A stretch of 64,000 bases of DNA from Mesostigma viride (taxonomy: Eukaryota; Streptophyta; Mesostigmatophyceae; Mesostigmatales; Mesostigmataceae). Made by a program: the position numbers and the translations under genes. The notes beneath the pieces were generated by a model. The model was given only the letters and a program-made list of their open reading frames with translations, did not search any database and had not been told where the DNA came from. The first letter of the stretch is position 1. Each line of letters begins with the position of its first letter. Below, one piece after another: positions 22,929 through 33,693 of this stretch. The stretch covers positions 753,285 to 817,284 of the forward strand of contig RPFO01000079.1 of NCBI GenBank assembly GCA_009746045.1, given 5' to 3'.

Positions 22929-25900
22929 CTAGGTCCTAGTTACAGGGGTGTGGGCGCCGCGGCCCGAATCGCTATGAATGCCATACTTGGTCACACGCGG
23001 AGCCCCCACAGGCTTGGGGGTGGTCGCCTTCATCACTACTTGCCATCTATCCTTGCGCACCATTACAGACAAACCAGGAGGCTGCCCGGGGGTGAGCCCG
23101 TCACGGCTAGTGTAGCACATGTCCATGCTGAGTCTATCACGAAAAGTCCACGGGCCCTGCCGCGCGCGGCCGGGGGCACGCCAGGTGAGGACATAACGCC
23201 CAGGCTGGGCGGGCTTGGTGCCAGCTAGTCTATCTGATGTATCTACCTGATCTGTGCGGGCCAGGTGCCCGGCTAGGCCCATGCGCCTGTGCCTAATAAT
23301 GTGGGAAACATAGGGCGAATCAGCGTACAAATCCTCATTACTAATGGGCAAACCAAAGGGGATGTTAAGGGCCTTGCGCAGCATCTTGGTGACGGCGCCG
23401 CCGAGTCGTTGCTCTAGCTCCTGCGTCAGTGTCCACGTCTCGGCGCCGTAGGTCAGGATCGTCAGAATGACGACCTTGAAGAGGTCACGCTTGACGATCC
23501 GGGGTAGGGCGGGGTTGCTCCACCAGCGGCGGTGGTCATGGAGGTGCGCCCACGCCATGCCGATCCGTGTCGTCATGTCGTCCTCGCAGTCGGGAAGCCA
23601 ACTGCCGAGCAGCTTGAAGTGGCCTGAAGGAGGGTAGTTGACCTCGGCATCGTCTAAGAGGCGGAGTGTGGGTGGGGGCCCTGCCACTTGCCGAGGGCCA
23701 GGGCCTCCGTTTTGGGGCTGATTTCTAGACCAACCGCCCGAGCCTCGAGCGCCAGGCAGTCCAGCCAAAGTTGGGCAGACTCCGGCTTCTCGATGAGCGT
23801 GATGTCGTCGGCATAAATGAGGTCAGCTAGTAAATTCTGCTTGTTAGTCGGCCCCCCTTCCCCAAGCTCGTTCGTGATCGCTAGGCCAGGGGCACGGCCT
23901 GCAATGCTAGCAAAGCGAGCACGTGCCTGGCGCATAACATAATCCACTACAATAATAAACAGGTACGGCGACAGGACGCAACCCTGCCAGACGCCGGTCT
24001 GCAGTGGGCATGGCGGGGTAATGCCGTGTTGAGTGCGCACCGAAGTGGTCGACCCCTCATACAGCGTGCGGATGACGGTAATCAGGGGAGTGGGGACGCG
24101 AGCGCGAGCAAGTACAGCCCATAGAGCGTCCCAGAGGACAGAATCAAAAGCCTTGATGAAGTCGACGAAGATCAGGATGGCGGGAAACTCACCAGGTTGC
24201 AGGAGAGCGATTTCCTCGAAGAGGCGACGCGCGACGAAGATGGCCATGACGGTGTTGCGCCCAGGACGGAAGCCCATTTGACTTTCCCCAAGGTGACAGT
24301 CGAGAGCAGAACGAAGGCGGTTGAGGATCATGCGCATGAACAACTTAAGTGCGGCGCTCTGGATGCAGACTCCTCTGTAGTTGGCGGGGTCGTCAGGGGA
24401 ACCTTTGTTTTTGTACAGCATAATACGGTAGCTGTGCTGCCACTCAGGAATCGGCGGCGCGTCGGCAAGCAGGATCCGGTTGCAGACGTCAAGCAGGAAC
24501 CCCGTGAGCGCCGTCAGCTTAATCACCGGGGCTGGGAGCTGGTCAGGTCCAACGGCGGCATAGAAGCGGAGTTGCTTGGCGGCGGTGCTCAGCTCGAGCT
24601 CGGTGAACGGCGGGAGCTCGTTGGGGTCGGCCAGGGGTTCCGTCAGGGCTGGGTACGTGTAGTCCTGCTCAGCGGCGGGCGGCGTGGGCGGCGCAGGGAC
24701 GTCCGCCGGTGCTACTGCCAGGCGTGCGGCCGCCAGAGGGCCAAGCGGCGGAGGCGGCGGGGGGGCGCCGAGCAGCCGGGACTGGGAGGAATACCACTGG
24801 TCGAGCTGCTGCTGCGGTGAGCCAGAGAGCGTCCGCGGCGCCGGCTGCGCGCCGCCGGCGGGCCGTTGGGCGTGACGCAGGCGGGTCCAGGCGTACTTGC
24901 CGTGCTGGTCCTTGAGGTGGGCGAAGTACTCGCGGACATGAAGGTCCTCCTGCTCCTTGGTCGCCTGCCGGATGGCCGAGTGGTAATCGGCTTTGAGGCG
25001 GGCGTAGCGGGCGGGGTCGCTGTTGTCGCGCAGGGCTTGCCGGGCCTGGATGACGGCGGGGAGCCGGTGCAGGCTGGTGAAGCGGGGCGGGCGGCGGGGG
25101 GCAGTAGGGCCCCGGCCGCGGGCAGCTTGTCAGCGAGGTGCCGAAGGGCCGATGCCGGGCCGGCAGCGAACAGCTGGGCGTGGCTGGCCGGGATGTCCAG
25201 CGCGTCGACGAACGCCTCTGCGGCGCGCTTGTGGGCGCGTTTTTCAGGGAAGTCCTCCAGAGCGTCGTCAGATTTCTCGAGCAACTGAAGTGTGCGCAAA
25301 TCAGGTGGTGCCACGTGCTTACGAAAGGGCGAGGGGAATCGCAGGCGGATGCGGGCGGTGACGATGCGATGATCGGAGCGCACCAGGGGGATCACATGCG
25401 AGCGAGCAGCTAGTACAGATCCTTGATGACGCTTGCGCATTACAACATAGTCAATGCAGCGTTCAGTGCCAGTTGGCGAGGTGTGTGTGACCAAAGCATC
25501 TGGACTATGTGGAAAGCGGGTGTTGGCAGTGACCAAATCGCATGTCGTAAGCAAATCAGCAAAAAGTTCAGTGTTGGCATTGGAGACCGTACCGTTGGGG
25601 GCGTGCTGACATCCGCCAGTACCCGGTGGTAGCGTGGCGTTGGCGTCCAGCAGCAGAGCGAGGTAGTTGCGACCAGGGATGCCGTTCGCCAGGTTCTCCA
25701 GCGCTGCAAAGAAGTCCTTGCGGTCTTGTTCTGGGTGGCCGGAGTGGGGTGCGTAACCAACGCCCACCGTCAGGGCGTAGGTCGAGTGGCCCTCCATCGA
25801 ATGAAAAGTGGCCACGAGGAGCCGAGCGTTGACCAGCTGGGGTTCGCCCATGTGGCGTACGGCGAGCGGGGAGCAGAGGAGACCGACGCCCCCGTTCCCG

Positions 25901-26544
25901 GTGCCGTCGCCGCCTCCGTAGTAGAACCGCCAGCCGTCGATGTCGTCAGCAACAAGGGCAGTTGATCCGCGGGCCGATGCAGTGCGCCTGTGTTCTTGGA
26001 TTCCCAGGATGGCGATATTATTGTCGATGCAGAAACCAATAAGATTGGAGACTCGATGGCACTGACAGTCGTCACTGCGCAGGCAGTGACAGCGGTCAGC
26101 GTCGGGCTGGAGCGTGCGGGCGTTGAAGGTGGCGATGACCAAGGGCGCGCGTTGACCGAAAAGGGGGGTGCAGGCGGGGGTGGGGGCGGAGATGGAGCAG
26201 GGTGGTGATGGGGGTGGGGGTGGAGGTGGTGGGGTAGGGGGGGCGGGTTGGGGACTTATGCTTTCAATCACCGTTTCGATTCTTCCTGCCAACGCGTCGA
26301 GGCGACGCCGACGGTTGGCTCGGGTGGCCAGGTAGAATGAGTCTGCGTCTGCACGCATAAGAAATGCGTGCAGTCTGAGGAGGTTTCGGAGGCGGCCGCG
26401 CGAGGCGGGGCGAACCTGGCTCACTGCCGACCCGTTGCTCTCTCTCCGACAGCCCGAGGGCTGCGAAGGCAAAGGGGCGGGAAGGGGAGTTAGGCAGATC
26501 CCACTGCTAGAGCCGCGGAGCCGCGGGGCCGCGAGCGTCGTCAT
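22929..26544 (-). pseudogene. LINE ORF2: AP endonuclease plus reverse transcriptase, frameshifted
   Basis: From 26544 downward the endonuclease region shows FNARTL, ILGIQEHR, GGVGLLCS, LLLDANAT, CIDYVV and SDHRIVTARI, the usual order of APE-type catalytic motifs. A frameshift at about 25.09 kb (G-run) moves the frame. The reverse transcriptase follows with FVDFIKAFDSV, QGCVLSPYLF and the catalytic YADD box (LIYADDITL, near 23.81 kb). A second frameshift near 23.69 kb precedes the C-terminal part (YGAETWTLTQ, GLAGHLA). The product copies element RNA at a nicked target; here it is inactive. Assignment to a named LINE clade was not attempted. Confidence 0.85.
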
Positions 26545-27958
26545 TGATAGGAGAGAAGGGTTCGCAGCGCGGGCTCCGGCTCAGGTGCAAAGCGAACGAA
26601 TTTATTAGGGGGACGGCCAAGCCTGGCAGCCATACCTGAGCTGAAGTTGCCCCGGCGGATCCCCACACGTGCTGGGGAGCAGGTGACCGTCGATGCCGGT
26701 GGCGATGGCGGTGACGGCGGGGGCCGAGCAGGGGGCTGGGGCGCTGGCACGGCGGTATCCATGGGGGTCGCCGTCATTGGAGGAAGGTCCTGGCCGTTAA
26801 TGCGGACGATGAAGACGCCATTAAAGAGGCGGGCATAGATGCTGCACCGTAGTTGCGGGTTGGCCTGCTTGGCTGCCCGAGCCTCGTGGACCTCCGGCCG
26901 GTTCAAAGCGGCAGCCCGGGCCTCAAGCTGCTCCGGGGTATAGTAATCGTCGATGCTCAGTTGGGTATCGTGGAGGTTCCGGCGGGCCTTCTGCACCTGC
27001 AGTTTGTCCTCCTTGCGGTGGAATTCCACCAAGACAGGGGCGGTGGGGCCGCCGAGCCGTCGTGCCGTTTTGATGACGACGCTTTGGGCCACGCCGAGCT
27101 TCCCCAGGAAGGGGTCGCCCCGGAGGTAGGTGCCCAGGCGTGCATCGTTGACGTTCGAGGGGACGCCACGTACCACAATACTGCATGAGCGAATGGGTTC
27201 GTGCATAGCATCCCTTGTGCTGGCCTTGACGGCTGTTTTGATTTCGTTGATGAGCTCCGTAGGGTTCTGAAGCGTGGCGGCATAGGTGGTCTTGGCAGGA
27301 GTTATGGAGGCGGCAAGTTGTTGCTGGAGCTGGTGGAGGAGCTGCTGCTGCTGCTGCAGCCCTGCTGCAATGTGGGTGATGGCGGAGTGGATGGAGGTGT
27401 CGGCGTGTGAGGAATGGGCGTGGTGGGTGGCGAGGTGGTTGTGGACAGGGTTGAGGGCAGCGTTGAGGAGGGAGGGAGGCGATCGAAGCAGGTATTGGCG
27501 ACTTGCTTGGCGGTGATGTTGATGGCGGCCGCAACAGTGGGGTCGGCTCCCAGGTCCAGAGAGGCCATGACAAAGCGCTCAAGGGCGCTGTCGGAAAGAC
27601 GGGAGCACGTCCACCAGACTGCGAGGCAGAGGTCAGTGTCGTCGGGGTCGTCGTGGAGAAAGTCCGACAGGTGGGTAACCTGTTGGTTGCAGTCCCGGAT
27701 CTCGCACTTTTTCTCGGCAGCCAGGTGCAGGATGGTGAGGGCGGCATGCAGCTCGGGACAGGCGCACGATGGCGTTAAGGCCTGGCCATTTGCCAGGTAA
27801 AAATGCGGCAGCTTCCTCGGCAGAAAAGGCCTCCTCGAGGGTATCCATGGCAGGGTCGCTGTTCGGCGGAGCGGTGGAGTGGAGCGGCTGGATGCTGACA
27901 GTGGCGTCCGGCATAGCGTGCAAGGGTGTTTCCAATGACGCCATGGCTTCATCAGCAA
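26541..27958 (-). pseudogene. LINE ORF1, RNA-binding-type, frameshifted
   Basis: The 5' part (27958 to about 27300) has a helical acidic segment and a Ser/Thr/Pro-rich tail. The 3' part (about 27200-26541) begins SCSIVVRGVPSNVNDARLG and has VLVEFHRKED, resembling the RRM-like or chaperone region of LINE ORF1 proteins. The two parts are in different frames, with a break near 27.25 kb. The stop overlaps the ATG of ORF2. Confidence 0.6.
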
Positions 27959-28160
27959 GGTTGGTGCAGGGCCGCGGACGCTTGTGATTGCTGGGATGAG
28001 TCGTATTCCGCCATATCGAGCTGAAAAACAGCGATATTTGCTGGGCAGGGCGATGCCGGTATCTTCGGAAATATTGAGCGATAGCTGCAGATAATTATAT
28101 CAGCGTGTTCGTCTTTAAAAGACGAGTCTAATGCAACCAACATGATGAAATTTCATGGCC

Positions 28161-30589
28161 GGTCGAGTCAAAAGTTATGAGCATTCTCGTATATTGCATT
28201 CCGTCACCGCATTTTCCGCATGAATCACCATTGGGTTAATACTATATACAGTCCGGGAATGGGTTAATTTTTGGCATTTTTAGACCCCTGAAAATGGAAA
28301 AAATCATAACTCATAGGCCACAACTCCAAATACCCCCAACCAAGGTGCTAGGAGTATCTACACTTCAAGGGCTTTCAGATAATGCAATAATATCTCAAGT
28401 CCATTCATTGCTTTGCAAGATATTAACTGCCAAAGTTTGACAAAAGACGATCATTTTCAGGCAAGGGAAATCCCCTTAGTAGTCTACCCCTGCAGGGAGG
28501 GTTCTAAAAAATTATTCTGGGGTTGGACAATCTCAATAGATAGTGCCACCATGCTTTCCTTGGGTCAGACCGCACGGATAGCCCATCTGACCTATATAAT
28601 GCGCTCACTTACGTGTGTGGGTTACGCGCGCGTAAGCAGCCATCCATGAAATGCCACACACTTATGCATTGTATACAGCCACATAGGACTGTAAAAAGTG
28701 CTGGGAAACAAAGAAGTGCTAAACCAGCACTAACGGAATGGCATCCTCCAAAGAAACACCACAAACTGAGCAGATTTGGGGCTAATAGCACTCATACAGC
28801 AGGCATGGAAACCTGCTGCAAGAGGCACTGATACACTCGTGTAAAATGGATGTATAAACGACAGATTCCCGTGCAAACGACATGCAAACACGTTGCCGTA
28901 CCTGGCTTGATCACGACCTTTCCGGGTTCTGCTGTCCGGGACCCTCATATCTCACACTGGCTAATGCTTTCCAGGCATAGGCCGCCATAGCCGCATAATG
29001 CATGCATCCGACATGATTACCAGGTTGATGTTCTGTGCAAAGATGACCTATAAACGCATCCGAATTCACAGGGACGCTGCTGCGGATGTCCCGTACCAAA
29101 ACTGGGTGCTCGGGCTGGCGCAGACTGCCGGGCCATAAGAAGAAAATCGAAATATGGCATGCCATTACTCATCTGGTACTGACGACCAAGAAAGCAGTAA
29201 TGTCCTACCTGTATTTTACCAATGCTATACATCTGGCCACCCCTGACCTACGAAAATCACGCATCATCATTCTGAGCAACATTCTGAACCATTACAAGCC
29301 GCGAGACGCAAAATTTCCTTGATAACGGCACGCTAGCAGCCATATCTCGTTACGCGCGCGCGCGAGTGAAAATTTCCCGCCAAAGTCACGTGATACTGTC
29401 TCAATACACATTGTATTTACCAGGCTATGGCGAATATTACCCCCAAACCTATGCATCACCTTCGTCCCTAAGTGTTCCCAGACCCACCGGACCACTGACA
29501 TCCATCACGGGTGGCGCGGCGCTCCTGGAATTGAGCGCCGCGCCACCGGGGGTCAAACAGCTCGATATATCGAACTGTTTCCGGACTATCCGGACTATGA
29601 ATACGGCATTGATAGTAACGGGGAAAGTATGGTAAATACGTAGAAAATATGGGTACGGTCACCCACAGTATCTCAGTAAATACGCGAACATACACAGTAC
29701 CGGGATACACTTCCTCTAGGCTTCATGCACGACGTCTTCTACGGGACGTACGCATCGCTTCTTGAACCGTGCACCCACCTCCACCACCAGAACCGCCTCC
29801 ATCTGCCGGGCAGCAGCGACGTTTCCAGCGATGCTGCATGCCTTCCTGCATCGCTGATGCCGCCCCCGCCTTCACTAGCACATCGCCCTCTGCTCCCTCC
29901 TCGGGCGGTCCATCGACGAGCTCTGGGCTCCCCCTCCAGCTCTGCCTCCACCACCATGACCGTCACCACGTTTTCGCGCCCTCCTCAAGGAGGCCTTCAA
30001 GCAGCACGTGACTCCCCTCGCCGCAGATGCGGCGGCAATGGGAGGCACGCTGGCTGCCGAGCTCCCCCTTCTCACTACCACCCGCACCTCCACCTCCATC
30101 CTCCTCACCTCCGCTGCCACCGCCACCACCGCCACCATCACGGCCCATCTCCTCGAGCTAGCTTTACAAGCAACTCGCTGACCACGCCATCGCTTTCAAG
30201 AGCCTGTGCACATGCAGAACACCGCGGGCCGATTACGTACCGCCCAGGCAGCACGAAGGACATTGCCTCCAAGACAGATTTGGGCAAACGAAAATGGCTG
30301 AACGACATGGTTGACGGGGGAGCTCAGAACTTTCGCGTCTGAGCCTCAAATTCAGTCACTGAGATCACTCGCATTCCGTGCGCCTTTTAAAGACGCACCC
30401 GCCAGTATATGTAATCGGTTACGATTGAAACGCACTATTGAAAAATTTACGTGTTACGTCCAAGCCCATTTACAGAATTAGGGTTCTTTAGTGGACAGTT
30501 GGCCGTAACAATGGTTTGGTTTCTGGGTTAGTCCCAGTATGCACCCTTTACTGGGTTGATGGACTGCATGTTTCGTGTATATACTTGAC
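28161..30589. other. Intergenic stretch between LINE and viral segment
   Basis: AT-richer DNA with no supportable gene. It includes a perfect 15-bp-stem hairpin at 29510-29547 and a Pro/His-rich open frame at about 29730-30340 with no family resemblance. The next recognisable sequence is the reverse-transcriptase fragment at 30590. Confidence 0.45.
29510..29547. other. Perfect 15-bp inverted repeat (hairpin)
   Basis: GGTGGCGCGGCGCTC at 29510-29524 pairs exactly with its reverse complement at 29533-29547 across an 8-base loop. The GC-rich stem contrasts with AT-richer surroundings. Function unknown; it could be a cruciform or a transposon end. Confidence 0.7.
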
Positions 30590-30736
30590 GATGGGACGTT
30601 CGCTGACATCGCCTCCCGCACGGGGACGCAGCAAGGCGACCCCCTGGGCCCCTTTTACCTGTCCACCCTGCTGCACAAAGTCCTCCAAGGTGTCCACGCT
30701 GCGCACCCCGATGTCGTGCTACTCGCCTACCTATAG
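30590..30736 (+). pseudogene. Reverse-transcriptase fragment at the virus-side boundary
   Basis: Reading from 30590, 48 codons contain SRTGTQQGDPLGPF and end VLLAYL before a stop at 30734-30736. TGTQQGDPLGP followed about 30 residues later by LAYL(DD) is the canonical block before the catalytic aspartates of LINE-type reverse transcriptases. The catalytic DD is lost, because the frame stops exactly where it should come. It is the last recognisable host-repeat sequence before the viral genes. Confidence 0.7.
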
Positions 30737-30809
30737 AGTATCCTAGATAGGGACCGTACTGCAGCTACGCTCCGCGAAGGTGACCCCATGGTTCCGCGGT
30801 TTTTGTTTT

Positions 30810-30841
30810 GGGCCACGGGAATCGGCTAAGTCCCGTGGCCC
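30810..30841. other. 11-bp-stem hairpin at host/virus junction
   Basis: GGGCCACGGGA (30810-30820) and TCCCGTGGCCC (30831-30841) are perfect complements around a 10-base loop. It sits between the reverse-transcriptase fragment and the 3' end of the first viral gene (30910). It could be a terminator-like structure, or mark the integration junction. Confidence 0.6.
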
Positions 30842-30909
30842 TGCACAGTGTGTGGGACATGCACAAAGTTTTTTCATTAAAAAATAAATAATTACAAGGA
30901 TTTAGACAG

Positions 30910-31275
30910 TCAATCCGAGCCGTACGTCACAGGCCCAGTGGATCTGTTCGGGCCAGTGGGGTCGTACCAAGGCTGATACCTGAAATTCGTGGGGGGGTAA
31001 GGCCTCCCCTTCTTTGCCCTAGTCCTATTTCTGCGCATAGGCCCACTAGGAACCTGCTCATATCTAAACGACTCTCTAGGAGGAACAAAGTCAGGATCAT
31101 ATTCAACAGGCTCAGTATCAGACGCAGGAGGCGTTGGCGTGTAGGCCCTGGCAGCGTGTCGTCGCGTCCTTCGCTTTGTCTTCTGGGCCGCAGAGTGACA
31201 GGCGCAAGTTTTATATCCGCTCCTGGCCTTGTTCTTGCAGTCTGCGCCGGCCTTGGTCTTCTTGGAGCACTTCAT
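30910..31275 (-). CDS. Small basic protein with N-terminal C-x9-C-x10-C-x2-H motif
   Basis: 121 aa from the ATG at 31275; an in-frame ATG at 31299 adds eight residues. I prefer 31275 because it puts the first cysteine at residue 3, as in the three related proteins at 42.4, 51.6 and 53.1 kb, and because a TTTTTTAAATAT box at about 31300-31312 would start transcription near it. The N-terminus holds four potential zinc ligands (CSKKTKAGADC then CACH). The rest is basic, then Pro/Tyr-rich and probably disordered. Function unknown; the motif suggests a zinc-binding tag. It is the leftmost viral gene. Confidence 0.7.
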   Translation of the reverse strand: MKCSKKTKAGADCKNKARSGYKTCACHSAAQKTKRRTRRHAARAYTPTPPASDTEPVEYDPDFVPPRESFRYEQVPSGPMRRNRTRAKKGRPYPPTNFRYQPWYDPTGPNRSTGPVTYGSD

Positions 31276-31320
31276 CGCGGCCAGCTTTAGACTCTGCATA
31301 TATTTAAAAAATGCAGAAGG

Positions 31321-32406
31321 TCAGTGGAGGACAGACTCGTAGGAGTCCGTGAATGGCGCGTTGAAGCCGGAGAGCTGGTCGAGCGGCGTGCTCTGGTTGG
31401 CGGCCTTGACTGCGTTGAAGATGCCGTATCCGTCGAACTTGAGGATGGCCTTGTCCTTGACGTTCCTGGCGCAGTAGTGGCAGGCCACGCCCATGACCTT
31501 CGTCTGCGGGATGTACATGAAGTAGGCGGTCATGGCGTGGTGGTCGAAGTTCCTGAGGCAGCTCTGGCAGCGCGAGGGCGGCCAGTTGGAGTAGGCGAAG
31601 GGGTTGAACGAGGTGGTCATGGACGAGCAGATCTTGGACAGCTCCGGGTCGTGCTCGAACCGCTTGATGACCTCCTCCCCCTTGGCCATGAGATTTTCCC
31701 GCGTGCGCGAGGGCCCAACGAACTCGAACTCGGACGCCTGGCGGACGAGCTGGACGATCTCCCTGTTCGCGCAGGGCTCGCAGTAGATGCCGGGAGGCGT
31801 GCTGACATTTTCGTCCTCCTTCACGCGGTACGCCACGTTCTCAGGCATGCGATGGCACTTGCAGCAGGCGTACGGTAGCTGGTCCGCCCACGTGGACGCG
31901 AAGGGGGTGACCTCCTCGCCCCTGGGCAGGATCCTCGTCCACTGGTCCATGAAGCGGACCAAGTAGTCCCTGTCGGTCATGGCGAAGGGGGCGATGACAT
32001 CCACCATGCACTGGTCGCACCAGCAGTCGTCCAGCCCGTTGCTGCTGACGGTGTCGTTGTGGCGGAGGTAGAACCCGTTGGGACTCCTCTTGTGGCACTT
32101 GTCGCAGGGGTAGTGGGTCTTCTCTGCGTGCTGGATGTCGAAAGGGGCCTTGAAAACGTCCCCGATGGACCTGGGCAGGATGTCAGCGCCAGGGTACTTG
32201 CATTCGACAGCGCCGGTGAGGAGTTCAGCGGGCTCTGAATCAAAAACAACGCAGGGAGAAGCATCAGGCAAGTAGTTTTTTTCGCAGCAGCGACGCTGGC
32301 AATTCTTTACAAACCCCTTGACCTTGCGAAGGGGTTTCTCTACGTTCGCGACAGAGCGCGCGGACCTAGTGCGCATAGAGGCCATGGAGCGGGTGGTGAT
32401 GGCCAT
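31321..32406 (-). CDS. Cysteine-rich protein with three paired CxxC sites
   Basis: 361 aa. Three similar modules, each with a CxxC followed 25-35 residues later by another CxxC: CDKC/CDQC (about 96-131), CCKC/CEPC (about 180-213) and CQSC/CHYC (about 282-312). Each pair could hold one zinc, suggesting a tandem zinc-ribbon scaffold. The first 35 residues are Arg/Ser/Thr-rich. No enzymatic motif is seen and the family is not recognised. It is transcribed away from the MYND gene at 32780, and the shared intergenic region has a five-unit heat-shock element. Confidence 0.75.
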   Translation of the reverse strand: MAITTRSMASMRTRSARSVANVEKPLRKVKGFVKNCQRRCCEKNYLPDASPCVVFDSEPAELLTGAVECKYPGADILPRSIGDVFKAPFDIQHAEKTHYPCDKCHKRSPNGFYLRHNDTVSSNGLDDCWCDQCMVDVIAPFAMTDRDYLVRFMDQWTRILPRGEEVTPFASTWADQLPYACCKCHRMPENVAYRVKEDENVSTPPGIYCEPCANREIVQLVRQASEFEFVGPSRTRENLMAKGEEVIKRFEHDPELSKICSSMTTSFNPFAYSNWPPSRCQSCLRNFDHHAMTAYFMYIPQTKVMGVACHYCARNVKDKAILKFDGYGIFNAVKAANQSTPLDQLSGFNAPFTDSYESVLH

Positions 32407-32594
32407 AGCTGAGGATGGGTGCTTGGGTTTGGGAGCTAGTGAGCTGGGTAGGAGAGCGAGATGGTGAGTCCTGGTGGAGTTTGCGAAGTTAAGGTTTCCC
32501 GGATTTCCGCAGGACGCACGGGATTGGTCGAAGTACGTGGCCTTATCCGTGGCGCGGCGTGGGCCGCGTGGACGGCGCGGCGCTTTTCAGGTGC

Positions 32595-32712
32595 TGAGTC
32601 ACGGGACGCGGACATGTGGCGCGGCGCTTCCGGAAGCTTCTAGAAGATTCGCGTGGCGCGACCCGATAGGGTACAACGCGGTATAGTTGATGGATCAGGC
32701 GAAGGGATATAG
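32595..32712. promoter_or_regulatory. Promoter with perfect five-unit heat-shock element
   Basis: Alternating units TTC 32628-30, GAA 32633-35, TTC 32638-40, GAA 32643-45, TTC 32648-50 at exact 5-bp spacing form a perfect pentameric heat-shock element. TGAGTCA (bZIP type) lies at 32595-32601. A 22-bp block at 32660-32681 is repeated inverted in the promoter at 36.07 kb. A TATA-like ATATAGT at about 32705 lies about 55 bp downstream, ahead of the MYND gene. The site could also serve the minus-strand gene at 32406. Confidence 0.75.
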
Positions 32713-32779
32713 TCGCGCGAGGGTGGTGACTTGGCATAGTCAGCCTCAGCCAGCCATAGCCATAGCCAGTACATAGATC

Positions 32780-33550
32780 ATGTCTAGCTCCTCAGAGACC
32801 GTAACGCAGCATCCGTCTCAGGAGTGGGCCATCGAGGACCTGATGGGCACTCGGCTGTTGACCGTAGCCTTGCTCGAGCCGGATGCACGGGAACGCGAAA
32901 CGATATTGAACGTGTGCGCGGCCTTTGTGAGCCGCGGGGATTTCTTTTCGGTGGTGCAGGCCTTGAGGATGCCCGAGTACGCGGATCTGCTCAGGGGCAA
33001 GTACGGATTCAACCTGATCTGGGAGAGCGGTCGCGTGTTCAAGTTCGACGCCCCCATGGTTGTTTTCAAGGGGTGCGTTCAGATCAAGGGGGAGGACTCC
33101 CGCATCCTGTGGGACGCGTACAAGGACGCTCTGTACCGCTGCCCCTTGACGAACTTGATCGACGTGGAGTCCGGCCGCTGCGGGTGGTGCAAGGAGCTGC
33201 CCCCGGTGGGTGGGAAGCACAAGAAGTGCAACCGGTGCTCGACGACTCGTTATTGCAGCCGGGTTTGCCAGCTGAGGGCGTACGGCATGCACAGGGTTTC
33301 TTGCAAGATCGCGGGCAAGGCTCTGAAGAAGGGCCTGCAGGAGCACTTGGACGAGGCGAACGCGGTTCTTTCTGCGTGCTCTGAACGGCTGGGGATGGAC
33401 CTGAACATGCGCGACCAGTCAGGTGGCGTGATCGAGGTGCCCCAGGCCCCCGTGGAGGAGGATGACGAGGCGGCCGTGGCGGACGTGGTTGCTAAACTGG
33501 CGGAGTTCGGCGTGAATGCCGAGGACTTCTCCAACATCATCGTCCTTTGA
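32780..33550 (+). CDS. MYND-type zinc-finger protein
   Basis: 256 aa. A MYND finger spans about residues 133-175: CGWC, then CNRC, RYCSRVCQ and a final H-x3-C (MHRVSC), giving the full set of Cys/His ligands. MYND fingers bind proline-rich partner peptides, often in transcription or chromatin factors. The N-terminal half is mixed alpha/beta without a recognised fold. The C-terminus is acidic and ends in a helical segment. No SET domain accompanies the finger, so methyltransferase activity is not suggested. The promoter carries a five-unit heat-shock element. Confidence 0.85.
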   Translation: MSSSSETVTQHPSQEWAIEDLMGTRLLTVALLEPDARERETILNVCAAFVSRGDFFSVVQALRMPEYADLLRGKYGFNLIWESGRVFKFDAPMVVFKGCVQIKGEDSRILWDAYKDALYRCPLTNLIDVESGRCGWCKELPPVGGKHKKCNRCSTTRYCSRVCQLRAYGMHRVSCKIAGKALKKGLQEHLDEANAVLSACSERLGMDLNMRDQSGGVIEVPQAPVEEDDEAAVADVVAKLAEFGVNAEDFSNIIVL

Positions 33551-33566
33551 CGGGGCGTATGTGGGG

Positions 33567-33662
33567 TATAAACCGAGCGTTCCTATTGGTGGATACTACG
33601 AGTAGACTGGGAGGTTCTGGAAGGTTCGGCGAGGGTCGGCGTGTTTTTAGCATGCATAAAAG
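33567..33662 (+). promoter_or_regulatory. Heat-shock element and TATA box before the HNH-like gene
   Basis: TTC 33615-17, GAA 33620-22, TTC 33625-27 is a perfect three-unit heat-shock element. CATAAAAG at 33655-33662 lies about 30 bp further on, and the ATG at 33694. A second TATA-like GTATAAAC lies at about 33566-33573. Confidence 0.7.
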
Positions 33663-33693
33663 GAGGGCTGGGGCATTGACAGAGACAGACGCC

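Larger units (their letters stand above)
22750..28160 (-). mobile_element. Decayed APE-type non-LTR retrotransposon (LINE)
   Basis: A two-ORF minus-strand element: ORF1 at 27958-26541, then ORF2 from 26544 with an AP-endonuclease domain followed by reverse transcriptase. The two frames overlap as ATGA. The 3' end at 22755-22875 has TTAA-rich runs and a 45-bp inverted repeat around ACGTGACTGCGTCACGTGAG, apparently a second short 3'-end copy in opposite orientation. Frameshifts break both ORFs, so this copy is inactive. Truncated relatives lie at 305-930. The exact 5' end (near 28.1 kb) and target duplication are not determined. Confidence 0.85.

Noticed and set aside
29725-30342. 205-codon Pro/His/Ser-rich plus-strand ORF
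   Set aside because: Low-complexity composition with no recognisable domain and comparable open frames on the other strand.
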